From: [Clostridium] fimetarium
GTDB taxonomy: Bacteria; Bacillota; Clostridia; Lachnospirales; Lachnospiraceae
Length of the DNA stretch: 64,000 nt
Reading direction: 5' to 3'
Assembly (NCBI RefSeq): GCF_900111235.1
Contig: NZ_FOJI01000016.1
Location: forward strand, 1 to 64,000
Each line of letters starts with the position of its first letter. Positions within the stretch are counted from its first letter, which is position 1. The notes under the pieces were generated by a model. The model had not been told where the DNA came from and did no database searches. It saw only the letters and a program-made list of their open reading frames with translations. This document shows, in pieces, positions 1 to 9,282 of this stretch. The position numbers were made by a program, and so were the translations under genes.

Positions 1-229
1 TAGTATAAAACAATAATTTTATAAATTATTTTATTTCTATCCTTAACCGGTGGAATTTAACCTTACAATATGGAATTTAACTTTTCATTCGACCAACTTT
101 ATAATGAATAAACTTAGGTAAGTTTATCTAAAATTCTAAAAAGGACGATACCTTAAATTATATAGCATTAAATGATATACAATAAAATCCTATATCGTTA
201 TATATAGCATGAAAGGATACACCATAAAA
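1..229. other. AT-rich stretch at the window edge, no gene seen
   Basis: Downstream flank of the GH4 gene. I see no convincing coding frame or terminator with a U-tract. A 11-nt motif, TGGAATTTAAC, occurs twice at positions 51 and 71. It may hold regulatory DNA for a gene outside the window. Confidence 0.4.
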
Positions 230-1624
230 TTATTTATCAAAATATTCATCTAATTCATAGTATTCATCTAAATACTCTCGTGTATTCATAACCATCTCTT
301 TAAACAGCTCATTTGCCTGTGTGAGTGTTAATTTTGAGCATAGAGGCTGGTTCACAAAGCTAGCAAATATCTTATCTAGATCTCGTTCTTTGATGCCTTC
401 ATATAAATTTTCAATATTATACAAACATCTCATTATAAGATTCGTTGGAGCTATTGGTAATGGTTTTGCAGTAATTGGATTCACGGAGTCATTTGAAAAT
501 ACTGCGTTTGTTTCAACAATGGCACCTAGTGGATAACCTGGCATCTGTCCAACATTAGGGAGATTCACATTGCATATTTTAGTGGAGAATCCAAGAAGTG
601 CACGCATAATATCAACAGCTTCCTCATCCGATTTTTTGACTTCCACAGGCTTGGTTCCTTCAGCCATTTCGATTGATTCTTCAATACGTTCGTGCTGTTG
701 TTTTACACGAAAATCAACGGTTGTCAAAGCAAATTTCCAATCAGCAACCTGTTTAGGAGAATCAAGATACCAGCTACTGTTCATGAATTCCGCTAAATGT
801 CTGTCACCGGCTGCAGGCAATACACCGTAGCGCTTGTACATATCCATTTTGACACGATTGGCATATGCAAAGCTATCTGTTTTGTAAGCGTCGGCAGGTC
901 CATGCTCATAGTGGCCTATCTCATAGAATTTATTGATATAATCATCCATGTAATCCATAATCTCAATATTTTTATACTTGGCACTTGTAATCCAGGTAAA
1001 ATGATTGATTCCAATCACGTCCGTATATAATTCACTTCGTTTTGCATCTATTCCAGTTTCTTCTTTTAAAATGTCACATAAGAAGTCTTGTGTGTGAAAT
1101 ACTTCATGACAACAGCCAAACGCTTTGATTTCAGGAAATACATCATATAAAGCTTTTGTACAGATACTCATTGGATTCGTGAAATTAATTACCCAGGTTT
1201 TAGGACAGCATTCTTTTATCTTTTGAGCAAAAAATTCATAGATAGGAACGGTTCGCATGCTTCGAAGAACACCACCGGGACCAGCTGTGTCACCGACACT
1301 TTGGTAAGTTTCGTATTTTTCAGGCGCATGAACATCACTTCGCATCTCATTAAATGTACCAGGTAGTATGGAAATAACTACAAAGGTTGCATTTTTTAAT
1401 GCATCTTCAATATTTTCACACATCGTATAATCCCAGTGTGATTTTGTGTTTGGGGAAAGGTTTATGTTTGCTCCAATTTTTTGATTGCAAACTGCAGATT
1501 CAATATCAATGTCATAGAGTGCAATCTCACCTTCCAAATCTTCACTTACTGCTAAATCTGTCATAAATACACGTGCCCATTGTTTTGAACCACCGCCCAA
1601 ATAAGCAATTTTAATATTTTTCAT
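230..1624 (-). CDS. GH4 family glycosidase, LplD-type (alpha-galacturonidase-like)
   Basis: A 464-residue NAD- and metal-dependent glycoside hydrolase of family GH4. These enzymes cleave by transient oxidation at C3 of the sugar. The Rossmann start is AYLGGGSKQW (about 7-16). GDTAGPGG (111-118), FTNPMS (148-153), CCHEVF (171-176, metal-binding Cys-His) and GINHFTW (205-211) are the family motifs. Overall it looks closest to Bacillus LplD, an alpha-galacturonidase, rather than to 6-phospho-glucosidases; that subgroup assignment is from memory of LplD. AGGAGA lies just before the ATG. No sugar transporter or regulator is adjacent, so the substrate is an inference. A pectin role would fit the Cthe_2159-type lipoprotein at 44-46 kb. 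Confidence 0.85.
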   Translation of the reverse strand: MKNIKIAYLGGGSKQWARVFMTDLAVSEDLEGEIALYDIDIESAVCNQKIGANINLSPNTKSHWDYTMCENIEDALKNATFVVISILPGTFNEMRSDVHAPEKYETYQSVGDTAGPGGVLRSMRTVPIYEFFAQKIKECCPKTWVINFTNPMSICTKALYDVFPEIKAFGCCHEVFHTQDFLCDILKEETGIDAKRSELYTDVIGINHFTWITSAKYKNIEIMDYMDDYINKFYEIGHYEHGPADAYKTDSFAYANRVKMDMYKRYGVLPAAGDRHLAEFMNSSWYLDSPKQVADWKFALTTVDFRVKQQHERIEESIEMAEGTKPVEVKKSDEEAVDIMRALLGFSTKICNVNLPNVGQMPGYPLGAIVETNAVFSNDSVNPITAKPLPIAPTNLIMRCLYNIENLYEGIKERDLDKIFASFVNQPLCSKLTLTQANELFKEMVMNTREYLDEYYELDEYFDK

Positions 1625-1672
1625 AGTAGTATCTCCTAATATTTTATATATAGTAATTTACAAATGCTGGAA

Positions 1673-1698
1673 TGTGTCTTGCGAAAGCAAGCACAAGG
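1673..1698 (+). repeat. 26-nt palindromic repeat, copy A
   Basis: A stem CTTGC-GAAA-GCAAG inside a 26-nt unit starting TGTGTC and ending CAAGG. The same unit recurs on the minus strand at 12676-12701 and 54609-54634, and a 24-nt variant lies at 5564-5587. It sits between the GH4 and PAP2 genes. There is no U-tract, so it is not an intrinsic terminator. Confidence 0.6.
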
Positions 1699-1731
1699 AA
1701 TGAAAAGCTGTGTTGTTCATTGAATTTAAAT

Positions 1732-2226
1732 CTAAAACAGCCAAAAAGACAAACCACCAATCACATAACTAATGAATGCACCAACTATAACATCTTTTAT
1801 AAAATGAACGCCAGCTAGTACACGTATAATAGCAATTAAAGAAGCGATTACTGACATGAAAACACCAAGCCAAGGATTTATATAGAAACAGGCCACAGCG
1901 ATAATACAAACAGATAGAACATGTCTGCTTGGAAATGATTCACCAACCTTGTCTTTTTTTACGAGTGGTTCAATATTTAAAACTACATAGGGGCGAGGTG
2001 AGTCAATAATTTTTCTGATAATGCTTACCAATACAAAAATAACCAGTGGAATTAAAATTACCTTAAAAATACGTGTATCACCGTTTATAAATAGCCAGCC
2101 ACATAGAATAATATATGAAATAAATACAATCAGAGGTAATGTTTTGTATAGAAACATAAATGATTTAATTCTTCTATTTTCAGCTAATAACCATAATCTT
2201 ATTTTTGCATAATTTATTTCATTCAA
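1732..2226 (-). CDS. PAP2-family membrane phosphatase
   Basis: A 164-residue membrane protein with the three phosphatase motifs of the PAP2 superfamily: KIIDSPRPY (72-80), SFPSRH (97-102, where PSGH is usual) and RVLAGVHFIKD (135-145), the last carrying the catalytic His and Asp. Four to five hydrophobic segments surround them. Relatives dephosphorylate lipid phosphates such as undecaprenyl pyrophosphate or phosphatidylglycerophosphate; which one applies here cannot be read from the sequence. AGGAG stands before the ATG. It is 19 bp behind the RNase G gene and is probably its co-transcribed last partner. Confidence 0.85.
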   Translation of the reverse strand: MNEINYAKIRLWLLAENRRIKSFMFLYKTLPLIVFISYIILCGWLFINGDTRIFKVILIPLVIFVLVSIIRKIIDSPRPYVVLNIEPLVKKDKVGESFPSRHVLSVCIIAVACFYINPWLGVFMSVIASLIAIIRVLAGVHFIKDVIVGAFISYVIGGLSFWLF

Positions 2227-2245
2227 AAGGATTCTCCTAGGTCAT

Positions 2246-3454
2246 CTAAATTTTAAGAAATAATTCATTACATGTTTCATGCAGTGGCTTTCGTATCTTT
2301 TTTCTTGTAAGTTCAACTAAATCAAGCTTTGTCATATCAACTAGTGTAGTTGATATAGAATCTTTATTTACGATTTTATCAAAAGCATCCCAAAGAATCT
2401 GTTTGTTTTCGGGGGTGCTTTGATTAATGAAATCCACAATTATAATTCCAGATAGATTACGTAGTTTAAGCTGCTTACCAATTTCGTCGGCTGCTTCAAG
2501 GTTTATTTTTAAAAAGGTATCTTCTTTGATCTTTTTGTTTCCAGCAAACTTACCAGTATTAACATCAATTACAGTAAGTGCTTCAGTCGGCTCAATCACA
2601 AGATATCCTCCTGATTTTAGCCAAACTTTTTTATTGATCGCATTTCTAATAGAACCTTCAACGTTGTATAATTTTGAAAGGGATAATAATTTGTCTTCAT
2701 ATAATTTTAATTTACCAAGTTCATTCGAATAACCATTTTCAAAATAGCTTTTGAGTTCTTCGTATAAGTCAACCTCATCTGTTATAATTGATTCTAATTC
2801 AATCGTTTTAATATTCATAATATCATCAATATAGGAAGGGTCACTACAGTAAACTTGAGTAAATGCGCCTCTAAAAGGGGCAATCTCCATAATGTGCTCA
2901 TATTTTTCCTTGAGTTTAGATGCTTCAGCAAAAATACTGTTGTCATCTGCCATTTCTGCATTCGTACGGACAATGTAGCCGAATTGATTTACTGTATCAT
3001 TCATTAAAGGATTCAAAAGTGACTTGATAGCGCCACAGCGATTTTTATCTTTGATTTTGTTTGATACCATAATGTTAGTTGCATCTCTTACTAATACTAC
3101 ATATTTCCCTGGTAGATTGATATCGCAGCTAAGAGAAGGTAGTTTTGATTTAATACCTTCTTTTGAAATCTGAACAAGTAATAGGTCTCCAACATTAACT
3201 TTGTCGGAATTCTTCCTGTTAAGAAAAACATGGTTCGTATTTTCATCTAGTGAATAGTAACATTTGATGCCTTTTTCGATTTCGACAAAAGCGCAGTTAA
3301 TGTTTTTGACAATATTTTCAACTCGGCCAAGGTATATATTATGAAGACCGGTAGTGTTCTCTTCGGAAATATTAACTTCTGTCATATTTAAATCTTCGTA
3401 TACAGAACTTATTATTCTATTGTTGATTCTGGTAATGACTAATTTTTTATTCAT
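2246..3454 (-). CDS. rng: Ribonuclease G/E family endoribonuclease
   Basis: About 402 residues, the short RNase G type without the long C-terminal scaffold of RNase E. An S1-like RNA-binding region (about 35-100, beginning IYLGRVENI) precedes the catalytic core. TVIDVNTGKF and IIIVDFI supply the Mg-binding aspartates of the DNase-I-like subdomain. It makes single-strand cuts with 5'-end preference in rRNA and mRNA maturation. The open frame extends to a TTG at 3463, but the ATG at 3454 has GAGGT nine bases upstream and is preferred. It follows hisIE by 43 bp and so probably rides on the histidine transcript. Confidence 0.88.
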   Translation of the reverse strand: MNKKLVITRINNRIISSVYEDLNMTEVNISEENTTGLHNIYLGRVENIVKNINCAFVEIEKGIKCYYSLDENTNHVFLNRKNSDKVNVGDLLLVQISKEGIKSKLPSLSCDINLPGKYVVLVRDATNIMVSNKIKDKNRCGAIKSLLNPLMNDTVNQFGYIVRTNAEMADDNSIFAEASKLKEKYEHIMEIAPFRGAFTQVYCSDPSYIDDIMNIKTIELESIITDEVDLYEELKSYFENGYSNELGKLKLYEDKLLSLSKLYNVEGSIRNAINKKVWLKSGGYLVIEPTEALTVIDVNTGKFAGNKKIKEDTFLKINLEAADEIGKQLKLRNLSGIIIVDFINQSTPENKQILWDAFDKIVNKDSISTTLVDMTKLDLVELTRKKIRKPLHETCNELFLKI

Positions 3455-3497
3455 GTATGGCAAACCTCACAACTATTATGATTATAAATGATGATTA

Positions 3498-4772
3498 TTA
3501 ACGATTAGCAAGTTCTTTTACAATATCTTCCCAGGAAACGTCTCTTAATACCATAAGAACCATAACATGATATAGAAAATCTGAAATTTCATATTTGATT
3601 TCTTCCGCATCGGGATTTTTAGCTGCAATAATAATTTCGGTAGCTTCTTCGCCGACTTTCTTAAGAATTTTATCAATTCCTTTGTCAAATAAGTAATTTG
3701 TGTAGGAGCCCTCTTTTGGATGAAGCTTTCTATCTTCTATTACACTCATTACATCATTAAATACTTTCAGTGGATTTGTTTGAGCATATGATGATGAAAC
3801 AAGATTTCTATAGAAACAGCTTCTATTTCCGGTGTGACAAGCTGCACCTATTTGTTTTACTTTGGCTAGAAGCGTATCGTTATCACAATCAATTTCAATT
3901 GATTTTACATATTGATAATGACCAGATGTTAAGCCTTTTATCCAAAGTTCCTGTCTGCTTCTACTAAAATATGACATTCTACCTGTTGAAATGGTTTTAT
4001 CATACGCTTCTTTGTTCATATAAGCCAGCATAAGAACTTCATCAGTCTTATAATCTTGTACAATTACAGGAATTAAACCGTCACTATTTAACTTGAAATC
4101 TACAAATGGAATTGCGCTTTTAAATGTATTCATTCTAATCCCTATATCGGTAAGTGCTTGCTTTGAAGCCATAAAATCATAATTTGGAACACTGACGAAA
4201 GGACCAGTGACCCCTAGGACAAAGTCTTTTTCTAACAATTCTTGAATATTATCTTCAGCGCTTACGATTGCAGGAATTCCTGCAAAATCAATGCTATTAA
4301 TAGAATTATTGTCAATATTAGACACTAAAATGCAAGATACTTGGTTGTCAGAAGCCAAATTAATTGATTCTTCGTCAACATTTGCGAACCAAAGACCAAT
4401 TTTTGACTTTCCAAATCGATCTACAACTTCTTTCATCATGAGTAAGTTTGACTCTTTGCAATCTTCTAAAAGTGCAATAGATGCACCTGCATATAAATAT
4501 TTTTTTACATCTTCTACTCTCTTAACGTTGCCACCAACAATTAGAGGAATATCAATTGTTTTTGATATCTGTCTAATCATATTAATCGCTTTTTCATGAG
4601 AATCATCATCATATGATAAATCAATAATGATGATTTCATCTGCACCATTTTCACTATATTTCATAGCAATTTCAACAGGTGTAGCAATACTAATTAACGC
4701 ATCACAATCAGATGTCAAATATGCTTTTTCATTTTTTAAAAAAATAATTGGAATTAACTTTTTATATGCCAT
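3498..4772 (-). CDS. hisIE: HisIE with an N-terminal degenerate HisF-like domain
   Basis: A 424-residue fusion. Residues about 233-322 are HisI (phosphoribosyl-AMP cyclohydrolase), with the metal site DCDNDT (295-300) and the zinc motif CHTGNRSC (312-319). Residues 334-424 are HisE (phosphoribosyl-ATP pyrophosphatase), with KVGEEATEI (372-380). Residues 1-205 read as a HisF/HisA-like barrel: [20 protein letters not shown] and [17 protein letters not shown] follow HisF closely. The HisF catalytic Asp in the CLDV position is replaced (IPIIFLKN), the second Asp region reads LWFANVD, and the second phosphate-binding glycine pair is gone. I infer a non-catalytic barrel, perhaps structural. AGGAAGG precedes the ATG. 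Ordinary bacterial HisIE is about 200-220 residues. Confidence 0.88.
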   Translation of the reverse strand: MAYKKLIPIIFLKNEKAYLTSDCDALISIATPVEIAMKYSENGADEIIIIDLSYDDDSHEKAINMIRQISKTIDIPLIVGGNVKRVEDVKKYLYAGASIALLEDCKESNLLMMKEVVDRFGKSKIGLWFANVDEESINLASDNQVSCILVSNIDNNSINSIDFAGIPAIVSAEDNIQELLEKDFVLGVTGPFVSVPNYDFMASKQALTDIGIRMNTFKSAIPFVDFKLNSDGLIPVIVQDYKTDEVLMLAYMNKEAYDKTISTGRMSYFSRSRQELWIKGLTSGHYQYVKSIEIDCDNDTLLAKVKQIGAACHTGNRSCFYRNLVSSSYAQTNPLKVFNDVMSVIEDRKLHPKEGSYTNYLFDKGIDKILKKVGEEATEIIIAAKNPDAEEIKYEISDFLYHVMVLMVLRDVSWEDIVKELANR

Positions 4773-4799
4773 TTTGGATATTTCCTTCCTATTGGTAAA

Positions 4800-5399
4800 T
4801 TATAATGCACCTTTTGTTGAAAGGACCGATTTGATTCTTGGATCCTTTAAAGTAGCTTCATCAAGGGCTTTTGCGAAGGCTTTAAACATACCTTCAATTA
4901 TGTGATGGTCATTTTCACCAGACATCTGTTTTATATGTAGATTCATACCAGCGGAATAGGATATAGCATAAAAGAATTCTTTTACCATCTGCGTATCAAA
5001 ATATCCAACACTACTAGCCTGAAATTCGCCATTAAATACAAGATAAGGGCGCCCAGATAAATCAATCGCACACAATATCAATGTTTCATCCATAGGAAGC
5101 ATAACAGACCCATATCGTTTAATGGATTTCTTATCACCGATTGCTTCCTTAATCGCCTCACCAAGAACAATCCCCACATCTTCAATCGTATGGTGACAAT
5201 CCACAAATAAATCCCCCTTCACACTTACCTGAAGGTCAAATAATCCATGTTTCGCAAAGCTCTTTAACATATGATCAAAGAACCCAATCCCCGTATCCAC
5301 GTCAGCTTCGCCCTGCCCATCCACACAAAAACGCAACTTAATATCCGTCTCACTAGTCTTTCTTTCCATAATCGCATTACGCTTCCCATTATTAGTCAT
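4800..5399 (-). CDS. hisB: Imidazoleglycerol-phosphate dehydratase
   Basis: A 199-residue monofunctional HisB that removes water from imidazole glycerol phosphate to give imidazole acetol phosphate. It has the two histidine-rich manganese sites, DCHHTIEDVG and NDHHIIEGMFKA, and the opening MERKTSETDI that is typical of the family. The frame stays open upstream to 5465, but GGAGG sits four bases before the ATG at 5399 and the resulting length is normal. It is 27 bp ahead of hisIE. Upstream lies a 526-bp gap with a hairpin element where hisD-hisB would normally be close together. Confidence 0.93.
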   Translation of the reverse strand: MTNNGKRNAIMERKTSETDIKLRFCVDGQGEADVDTGIGFFDHMLKSFAKHGLFDLQVSVKGDLFVDCHHTIEDVGIVLGEAIKEAIGDKKSIKRYGSVMLPMDETLILCAIDLSGRPYLVFNGEFQASSVGYFDTQMVKEFFYAISYSAGMNLHIKQMSGENDHHIIEGMFKAFAKALDEATLKDPRIKSVLSTKGAL

Positions 5400-5717
5400 A
5401 TATCCTCCATCCCGTGCCTTCGCACCACTCAATATCATGCAAATATTAATAAATACAGCAATCAAAGCTTTCGCTTAAAAGAATGCCGCTTATGTGCTTT
5501 TCTTAAGTCTAATTTGCCATTTGTAACGCAAACAAGACGTCCACAGTATAAACAATTTGTGCCTGTGCTTGCGCAGCAAGCCACAGGCAAGCGAAAAGTA
5601 TGTTTGATTCATATTCCCACCCAATCACCCATACATTCCCGTTCCGCCCTCACGCTCAATACGGTTTTTAAATAAATACGTGTTATCTTGATTTTCGGTT
5701 TTCTATAAAGTTCCCAA
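5400..5717. other. First part of the hisD-hisB gap
   Basis: About 320 bp with no recognisable gene; frames here lack starts with a ribosome site. It contains the 24-nt palindromic repeat at 5564-5587. Its plus strand is richer in C than the surrounding DNA. The private arm of the hairpin element begins at 5718. Confidence 0.4.
5564..5587 (+). repeat. 26-nt palindromic repeat family, variant copy D
   Basis: A 24-nt form of the repeat: TGTGCTTGC, a CG(CA) loop, then GCAAGCCACAGG. The two halves pair almost fully. It lies between hisD and hisB. Confidence 0.55.
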
Positions 5718-5899
5718 GGCATACGAATATATCATTATTGATTTCGCCGTAGACCGGCTGAAAGCAGCGCCCATGTTTTTTCCAAGACTCAGATAAAAAG
5801 CCGAACGAAGTGAGACTTTTTATCATCTCTGAGGCTTGCAAAAAAACATGCTGCTTGAAGGAAAGGCAGGCGAAATTAATAATGATATATTCGTATGCC
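5718..5899 (+). repeat. Hairpin element with private arms, copy 1 (182 bp)
   Basis: The outer arms 5718-5748 and 5869-5899 are reverse complements over 31 nt with one G.U-type mismatch. They start GGCATACGAATATATC and are shared with no other copy. Between them lies the conserved core, which begins AGACCGGCTGAAAGCAG, has a tip region CGAACGAAGTGAG, and ends TTGAAGGAAAGGCA. Inside the core, CATGTTTTTT pairs with AAAAAACATG, and AAGACTCAG with CTGAGGCTT. The whole unit would fold into one long, interrupted hairpin. It lies between hisD and hisB. Confidence 0.85.
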
Positions 5900-5925
5900 C
5901 TTCACAACCAAAATCAATCACACCT

Positions 5926-7218
5926 TTATTTCTCAAACCTAACCTTTATGGAATTTGCATGTGCCGTAAGCTGTTCTGCCTCCGCAAATAGTTCAATATC
6001 CTTATGGATTGGTTCTAATGCTTCTCTTGAGTAAGAAATAATACTCGATTTCTTAATGAAATCATCAACACTAAGCGCAGAGAAGAATTTTGCAGTTCCA
6101 TTCGTTGGTAATACATGGTTAGGACCTGCAAAATAGTCGCCCAAAGGCTCGGAGCTATATTCACCAAGAAATATTGCACCAGCATTTTTAATCTTTGTCA
6201 TAATGTTAAATGGATCTTTTGTAACGATTTCTAAATGTTCAGAAGCAATTTCATTTGCAACCTGAATTGCTTCCTCCATAGACTGCGCAATTAAAATATA
6301 TCCGTAGTTATCAAGCGATTTTTGTATGATTTCAGTTCGCGATAATTCTTTTACAAATAGATCAACCTGAGCGGATACTTTATTCGCAAGTTCTTCACTG
6401 GTTGTAATAAGAATTGCGGAAGCCATCTCATCATGTTCTGCCTGAGATAAAAGATCTGCAGCTATAAAACGTGGATTTGCTGCTTCATCAGCGATAATAA
6501 GGATTTCACTAGGTCCTGCAACAGAATCAATACTTACATATCCAAATACTGCTTTTTTAGCAAGTGCTACATAAATATTACCAGGGCCTACGATCTTATC
6601 AACCTTAGGAATTGATTCTGTACCATATGCTAGCGCACCAATTGCTTGGGCACCACCTACTTTATAGATGATATCGACTCCAGCTTCATTTGCAGCAACT
6701 AAAGTACCTGGATTTACTTTCCCATCAACGCCTGGAGGTGTTGTCATAATAATCGTTTCAACTCCAGCAACCTTTGCTGGGATAATATTCATAAGAACAG
6801 AGGATGGATAGGCTGCCTTACCACCTGGAACATATACACCAACTCTTGAAAGAGCTGTAATTTTTTGACCAAGGATTGTACCATCAGGCTTACTATCAAA
6901 CCAACTGTATTGTTTTTGCTTTATATGAAACTCTCTTATGTTTATAATTGCTTTTCTAATTACCTCAATTAGGCTTGAATCTACAAGATTATAAGCTTCT
7001 TCAATTTCTTCTTGTGTTACAACAATATTTTGTGCATTTATATCAGCACCATCGAACTTTTTCGTATATCTAAAAATCGCTTCGTCACCATTTTTTTTGA
7101 TATCGTATAAAATATCAGCCACAACGGATTCAAATTGGTCATAACTATTCGGACTTCTTTTTAATAAATTCTCTAAAATATTATATTTACTCGCTTCTGT
7201 AAGTTTTATAATTCTCAT
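5926..7218 (-). CDS. hisD: Histidinol dehydrogenase
   Basis: A 430-residue zinc enzyme that oxidises histidinol to histidine in two NAD-dependent steps, the last of the pathway. Recognisable blocks include YVPGGKAAYPSSVLMN, GPGNIYVALAKK, the zinc-ligand region LLSQAEHDEMASA, SEHLEIVTKD and the C-terminal GPNHVLPTNGTAKF. AGGAGGT is well placed before the ATG. It follows hisG by 19 bp. Downstream the operon is interrupted by the hairpin element, so hisB may depend on read-through. Confidence 0.95.
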   Translation of the reverse strand: MRIIKLTEASKYNILENLLKRSPNSYDQFESVVADILYDIKKNGDEAIFRYTKKFDGADINAQNIVVTQEEIEEAYNLVDSSLIEVIRKAIINIREFHIKQKQYSWFDSKPDGTILGQKITALSRVGVYVPGGKAAYPSSVLMNIIPAKVAGVETIIMTTPPGVDGKVNPGTLVAANEAGVDIIYKVGGAQAIGALAYGTESIPKVDKIVGPGNIYVALAKKAVFGYVSIDSVAGPSEILIIADEAANPRFIAADLLSQAEHDEMASAILITTSEELANKVSAQVDLFVKELSRTEIIQKSLDNYGYILIAQSMEEAIQVANEIASEHLEIVTKDPFNIMTKIKNAGAIFLGEYSSEPLGDYFAGPNHVLPTNGTAKFFSALSVDDFIKKSSIISYSREALEPIHKDIELFAEAEQLTAHANSIKVRFEK

Positions 7219-7237
7219 AATTACAATTACCTCCTAT

Positions 7238-7888
7238 CTATTTATTCTCATTTTCAAGAAAATTCTTAAGATCACTGATCAATTTCGTGATACGTTCGTT
7301 TTCCATTTTCATACTGACTTGATTAACAACCATTCTTGCAGAAAGTGGACATATTTCTTCTAAAATTTCAAGTCCATTTTCTCGCAGAGTTGCTCCTGTT
7401 TCTACAATATCGACGATAACTTCTGAAAGACCTACAATAGGTGCTAATTCAATCGAACCATTCAGTTTGATTATTTCAACTGTCTGATGTTTCTTATTAT
7501 AGAAATAATCTTTTGCAATATTTGGATATTTTGTAGCAACTCTAATTAACTCATGATGTTTTAGAAGTTCCCTCGCTGAAGCGGGACCACATACACACAT
7601 TTTACAGTTACCAGTTTTTAAATCAAATACTTCGTATAGTTTTCTGCCTTCTTCTAAAATAGTATCTTTACCAACGATACCAATATCGGCAGCTCCATAT
7701 TCCACATAGGTTGGTACATCGGTTGCTTTTGCGAGGAAAAAACGAAGTCCCAATTCTTCATTTGTAAAAATCAGTTTTCTGGATTTATCGTCTTTCATTT
7801 CTTCACAGGTAATTCCGATTTGTTCGAAAATTTCTAAAGTCTTTTTGGCAAGTCTGCCTTTTGCAAGTGCAAATGTTATATATCTCAT
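7238..7888 (-). CDS. hisG: ATP phosphoribosyltransferase catalytic subunit, short form
   Basis: A 216-residue short-form HisG, which joins ATP and PRPP in the first step of histidine synthesis. The usual start region [15 protein letters not shown] and the PRPP-binding stretch [17 protein letters not shown] are present. The C-terminal regulatory ACT-like domain of long HisG is absent, so it must work with HisZ, encoded just upstream. Start and stop overlap by four bases (ATGA) with hisZ, implying coupled translation. GGGAGGT precedes the ATG. Confidence 0.95.
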   Translation of the reverse strand: MRYITFALAKGRLAKKTLEIFEQIGITCEEMKDDKSRKLIFTNEELGLRFFLAKATDVPTYVEYGAADIGIVGKDTILEEGRKLYEVFDLKTGNCKMCVCGPASARELLKHHELIRVATKYPNIAKDYFYNKKHQTVEIIKLNGSIELAPIVGLSEVIVDIVETGATLRENGLEILEEICPLSARMVVNQVSMKMENERITKLISDLKNFLENENK

Positions 7889-9156
7889 TCGTTGTTACCT
7901 CCCATCAAAGATGAGATGTTTGCTATACGGCTAACACCTGTTGCTACATTTATAATTTCAACTTCTTTATCTGTTTTAATGTTGAGAATTTGATCAAGAT
8001 TTGTTGACTTTGCGTATTCTATATATTCTTTTATATTTTTTGCAAAATCATGATGGATCATATTGACATTTGTTCCAATTGATCTTATATATTTAGAAAG
8101 ATGAATTGAAATATTTCTATCATCTGACTTATATAAAACCAAAGTTCCGCTCTTATCAAGTGGAATATCGATTTTTTGACGTTCAAGTGCAATCATTAAT
8201 TGGTCTACGGTAATAGAAAATCCAATAGATGCTTTGTCGCTACCAAACTGACCAATAAGCTTATCATATCTACCGCCTTTTACAACTGAATCGCCAGTGC
8301 CATATGTATAAGCATTAAATATTACACCAGTGTAATATGCATGTTTACTTAACATTCCTAAATCAAATGTAATATATTTTTCGTAACCATATACTTTTAA
8401 TAACTGATATAAATCTTCTAGTCTTTTTATTGCAGCAAGTGATTGCGGATTACTTGAAAGCGTTTTTGCTTTTTCAAGTACTTCCACTGAGCCAAATAAT
8501 TGTGGTAATAAAAGCAATGTTTCAGCAATCTTTCGATCAATATTTTGGGTGTTTAAAAGTTCTTCCACACCAAAATAACTTTTGTTTAAAATAAGTTCAC
8601 ATAATTCTTCCTCAGCATCATCACTAATGCCGGCTTCATTTAAGAGCCCTTTTAAAAATTGAACTTGTCCGATTTCAACTTGGAATTCTTTGAGTCCTGA
8701 ATTAAGCAAACAGTCAATAACCATAGCAATTACTTCAGCATCAGCATCAAGGGAATCATCCCCTATCAATTCAGCACCCATCTGAGTAGTCTCTTTTAAA
8801 CGTCCTTGATAGCTACTATTGTTAATAAATGTGTTTCCTAAATAACATAACTTTAACGTTGAATTAGTTTCACCATAATATTTTGCTGCAGTTCTAGCAA
8901 TAGATGGCGTCATATCTGGGCGTAAAACTAAAGTTTTTCCATCTCTATCGAAAAACTTGAACATTTCATTAGAAGATACACTTCCACGTTCTTTATTAAA
9001 TATATCAAAAAATTCAAATGTCGGAGTTTGTATATCACTATATCCATAAAGATTTAAAACGTCATGAATTCTTGACTGAAGAACCAATTTCTTGGCACAT
9101 TCTTCATTGTGTATATCTCTAACTCCCTCAGGGGTATGCAGTAATTTTTTTTTCAT
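7885..9156 (-). CDS. hisZ: ATP phosphoribosyltransferase regulatory subunit
   Basis: About 423 residues, a class II histidyl-tRNA-synthetase-like protein without tRNA-charging function. It binds short HisG and gives histidine feedback inhibition. Seen: [11 protein letters not shown] at the N terminus, the class II motif 2 region [23 protein letters not shown], and [14 protein letters not shown]. The frame is open to 9240, but that upstream start lies at the -10 box. The ATG at 9156 has GGAGG just upstream and gives normal length. Juxtaposition with short hisG supports HisZ over HisS. Confidence 0.93.
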   Translation of the reverse strand: MKKKLLHTPEGVRDIHNEECAKKLVLQSRIHDVLNLYGYSDIQTPTFEFFDIFNKERGSVSSNEMFKFFDRDGKTLVLRPDMTPSIARTAAKYYGETNSTLKLCYLGNTFINNSSYQGRLKETTQMGAELIGDDSLDADAEVIAMVIDCLLNSGLKEFQVEIGQVQFLKGLLNEAGISDDAEEELCELILNKSYFGVEELLNTQNIDRKIAETLLLLPQLFGSVEVLEKAKTLSSNPQSLAAIKRLEDLYQLLKVYGYEKYITFDLGMLSKHAYYTGVIFNAYTYGTGDSVVKGGRYDKLIGQFGSDKASIGFSITVDQLMIALERQKIDIPLDKSGTLVLYKSDDRNISIHLSKYIRSIGTNVNMIHHDFAKNIKEYIEYAKSTNLDQILNIKTDKEVEIINVATGVSRIANISSLMGGNNE

Positions 9157-9172
9157 AATATCCTCCAATCTT

Positions 9173-9218
9173 GTATCAGCAGAATACACTTCACTGTTGT
9201 AACGTGCTAATCTGATAC
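9173..9218 (-). promoter_or_regulatory. Leader hairpin in front of hisZ
   Basis: In the mRNA, GTATCAG pairs with CTGATAC (complements at 9212-9218 and 9173-9179). The 3' arm ends a few bases before the GGAGG of hisZ. A short ATG...TGA frame of ten codons runs through it but has no histidine codon and no ribosome site, so classic histidine attenuation is not supported. Confidence 0.35.
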
Positions 9219-9231
9219 CACATAATAGTGA

Positions 9232-9260
9232 ATTATACAATACCGATAAATCTTTGTCAA
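9232..9260 (-). promoter_or_regulatory. Sigma-A promoter of the his operon
   Basis: Consensus TTGACA (complement at 9255-9260), a 17-bp spacer and consensus TATAAT (complement at 9232-9237). Transcription should start near 9225, giving a leader of about 70 nt before hisZ. Confidence 0.85.
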
Positions 9261-9282
9261 CTATGCAATATCACTATGTAAA

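Noticed and set aside
1673-1698. Intrinsic terminator between PAP2 and GH4 genes
   Set aside because: The stem is good (CTTGC-GAAA-GCAAG) but no U-tract follows on either strand, and it belongs to a dispersed repeat.
5271-5675. Plus-strand frame of 134 codons over the hisB start and its upstream gap
   Set aside because: No ribosome site, overlaps hisB antisense and has no family-like motifs.
5718-5899. Retron (msr-msd) reading of the hairpin element
   Set aside because: Complementary outer arms fit in principle, but no reverse transcriptase gene is near any copy and no branching G context can be shown.
9157-9231. T-box or histidine attenuator before hisZ
   Set aside because: The leader is only about 70 nt, has no T-box motif, no histidine codons in the ten-codon frame and no terminator; only a 7-bp stem is visible.
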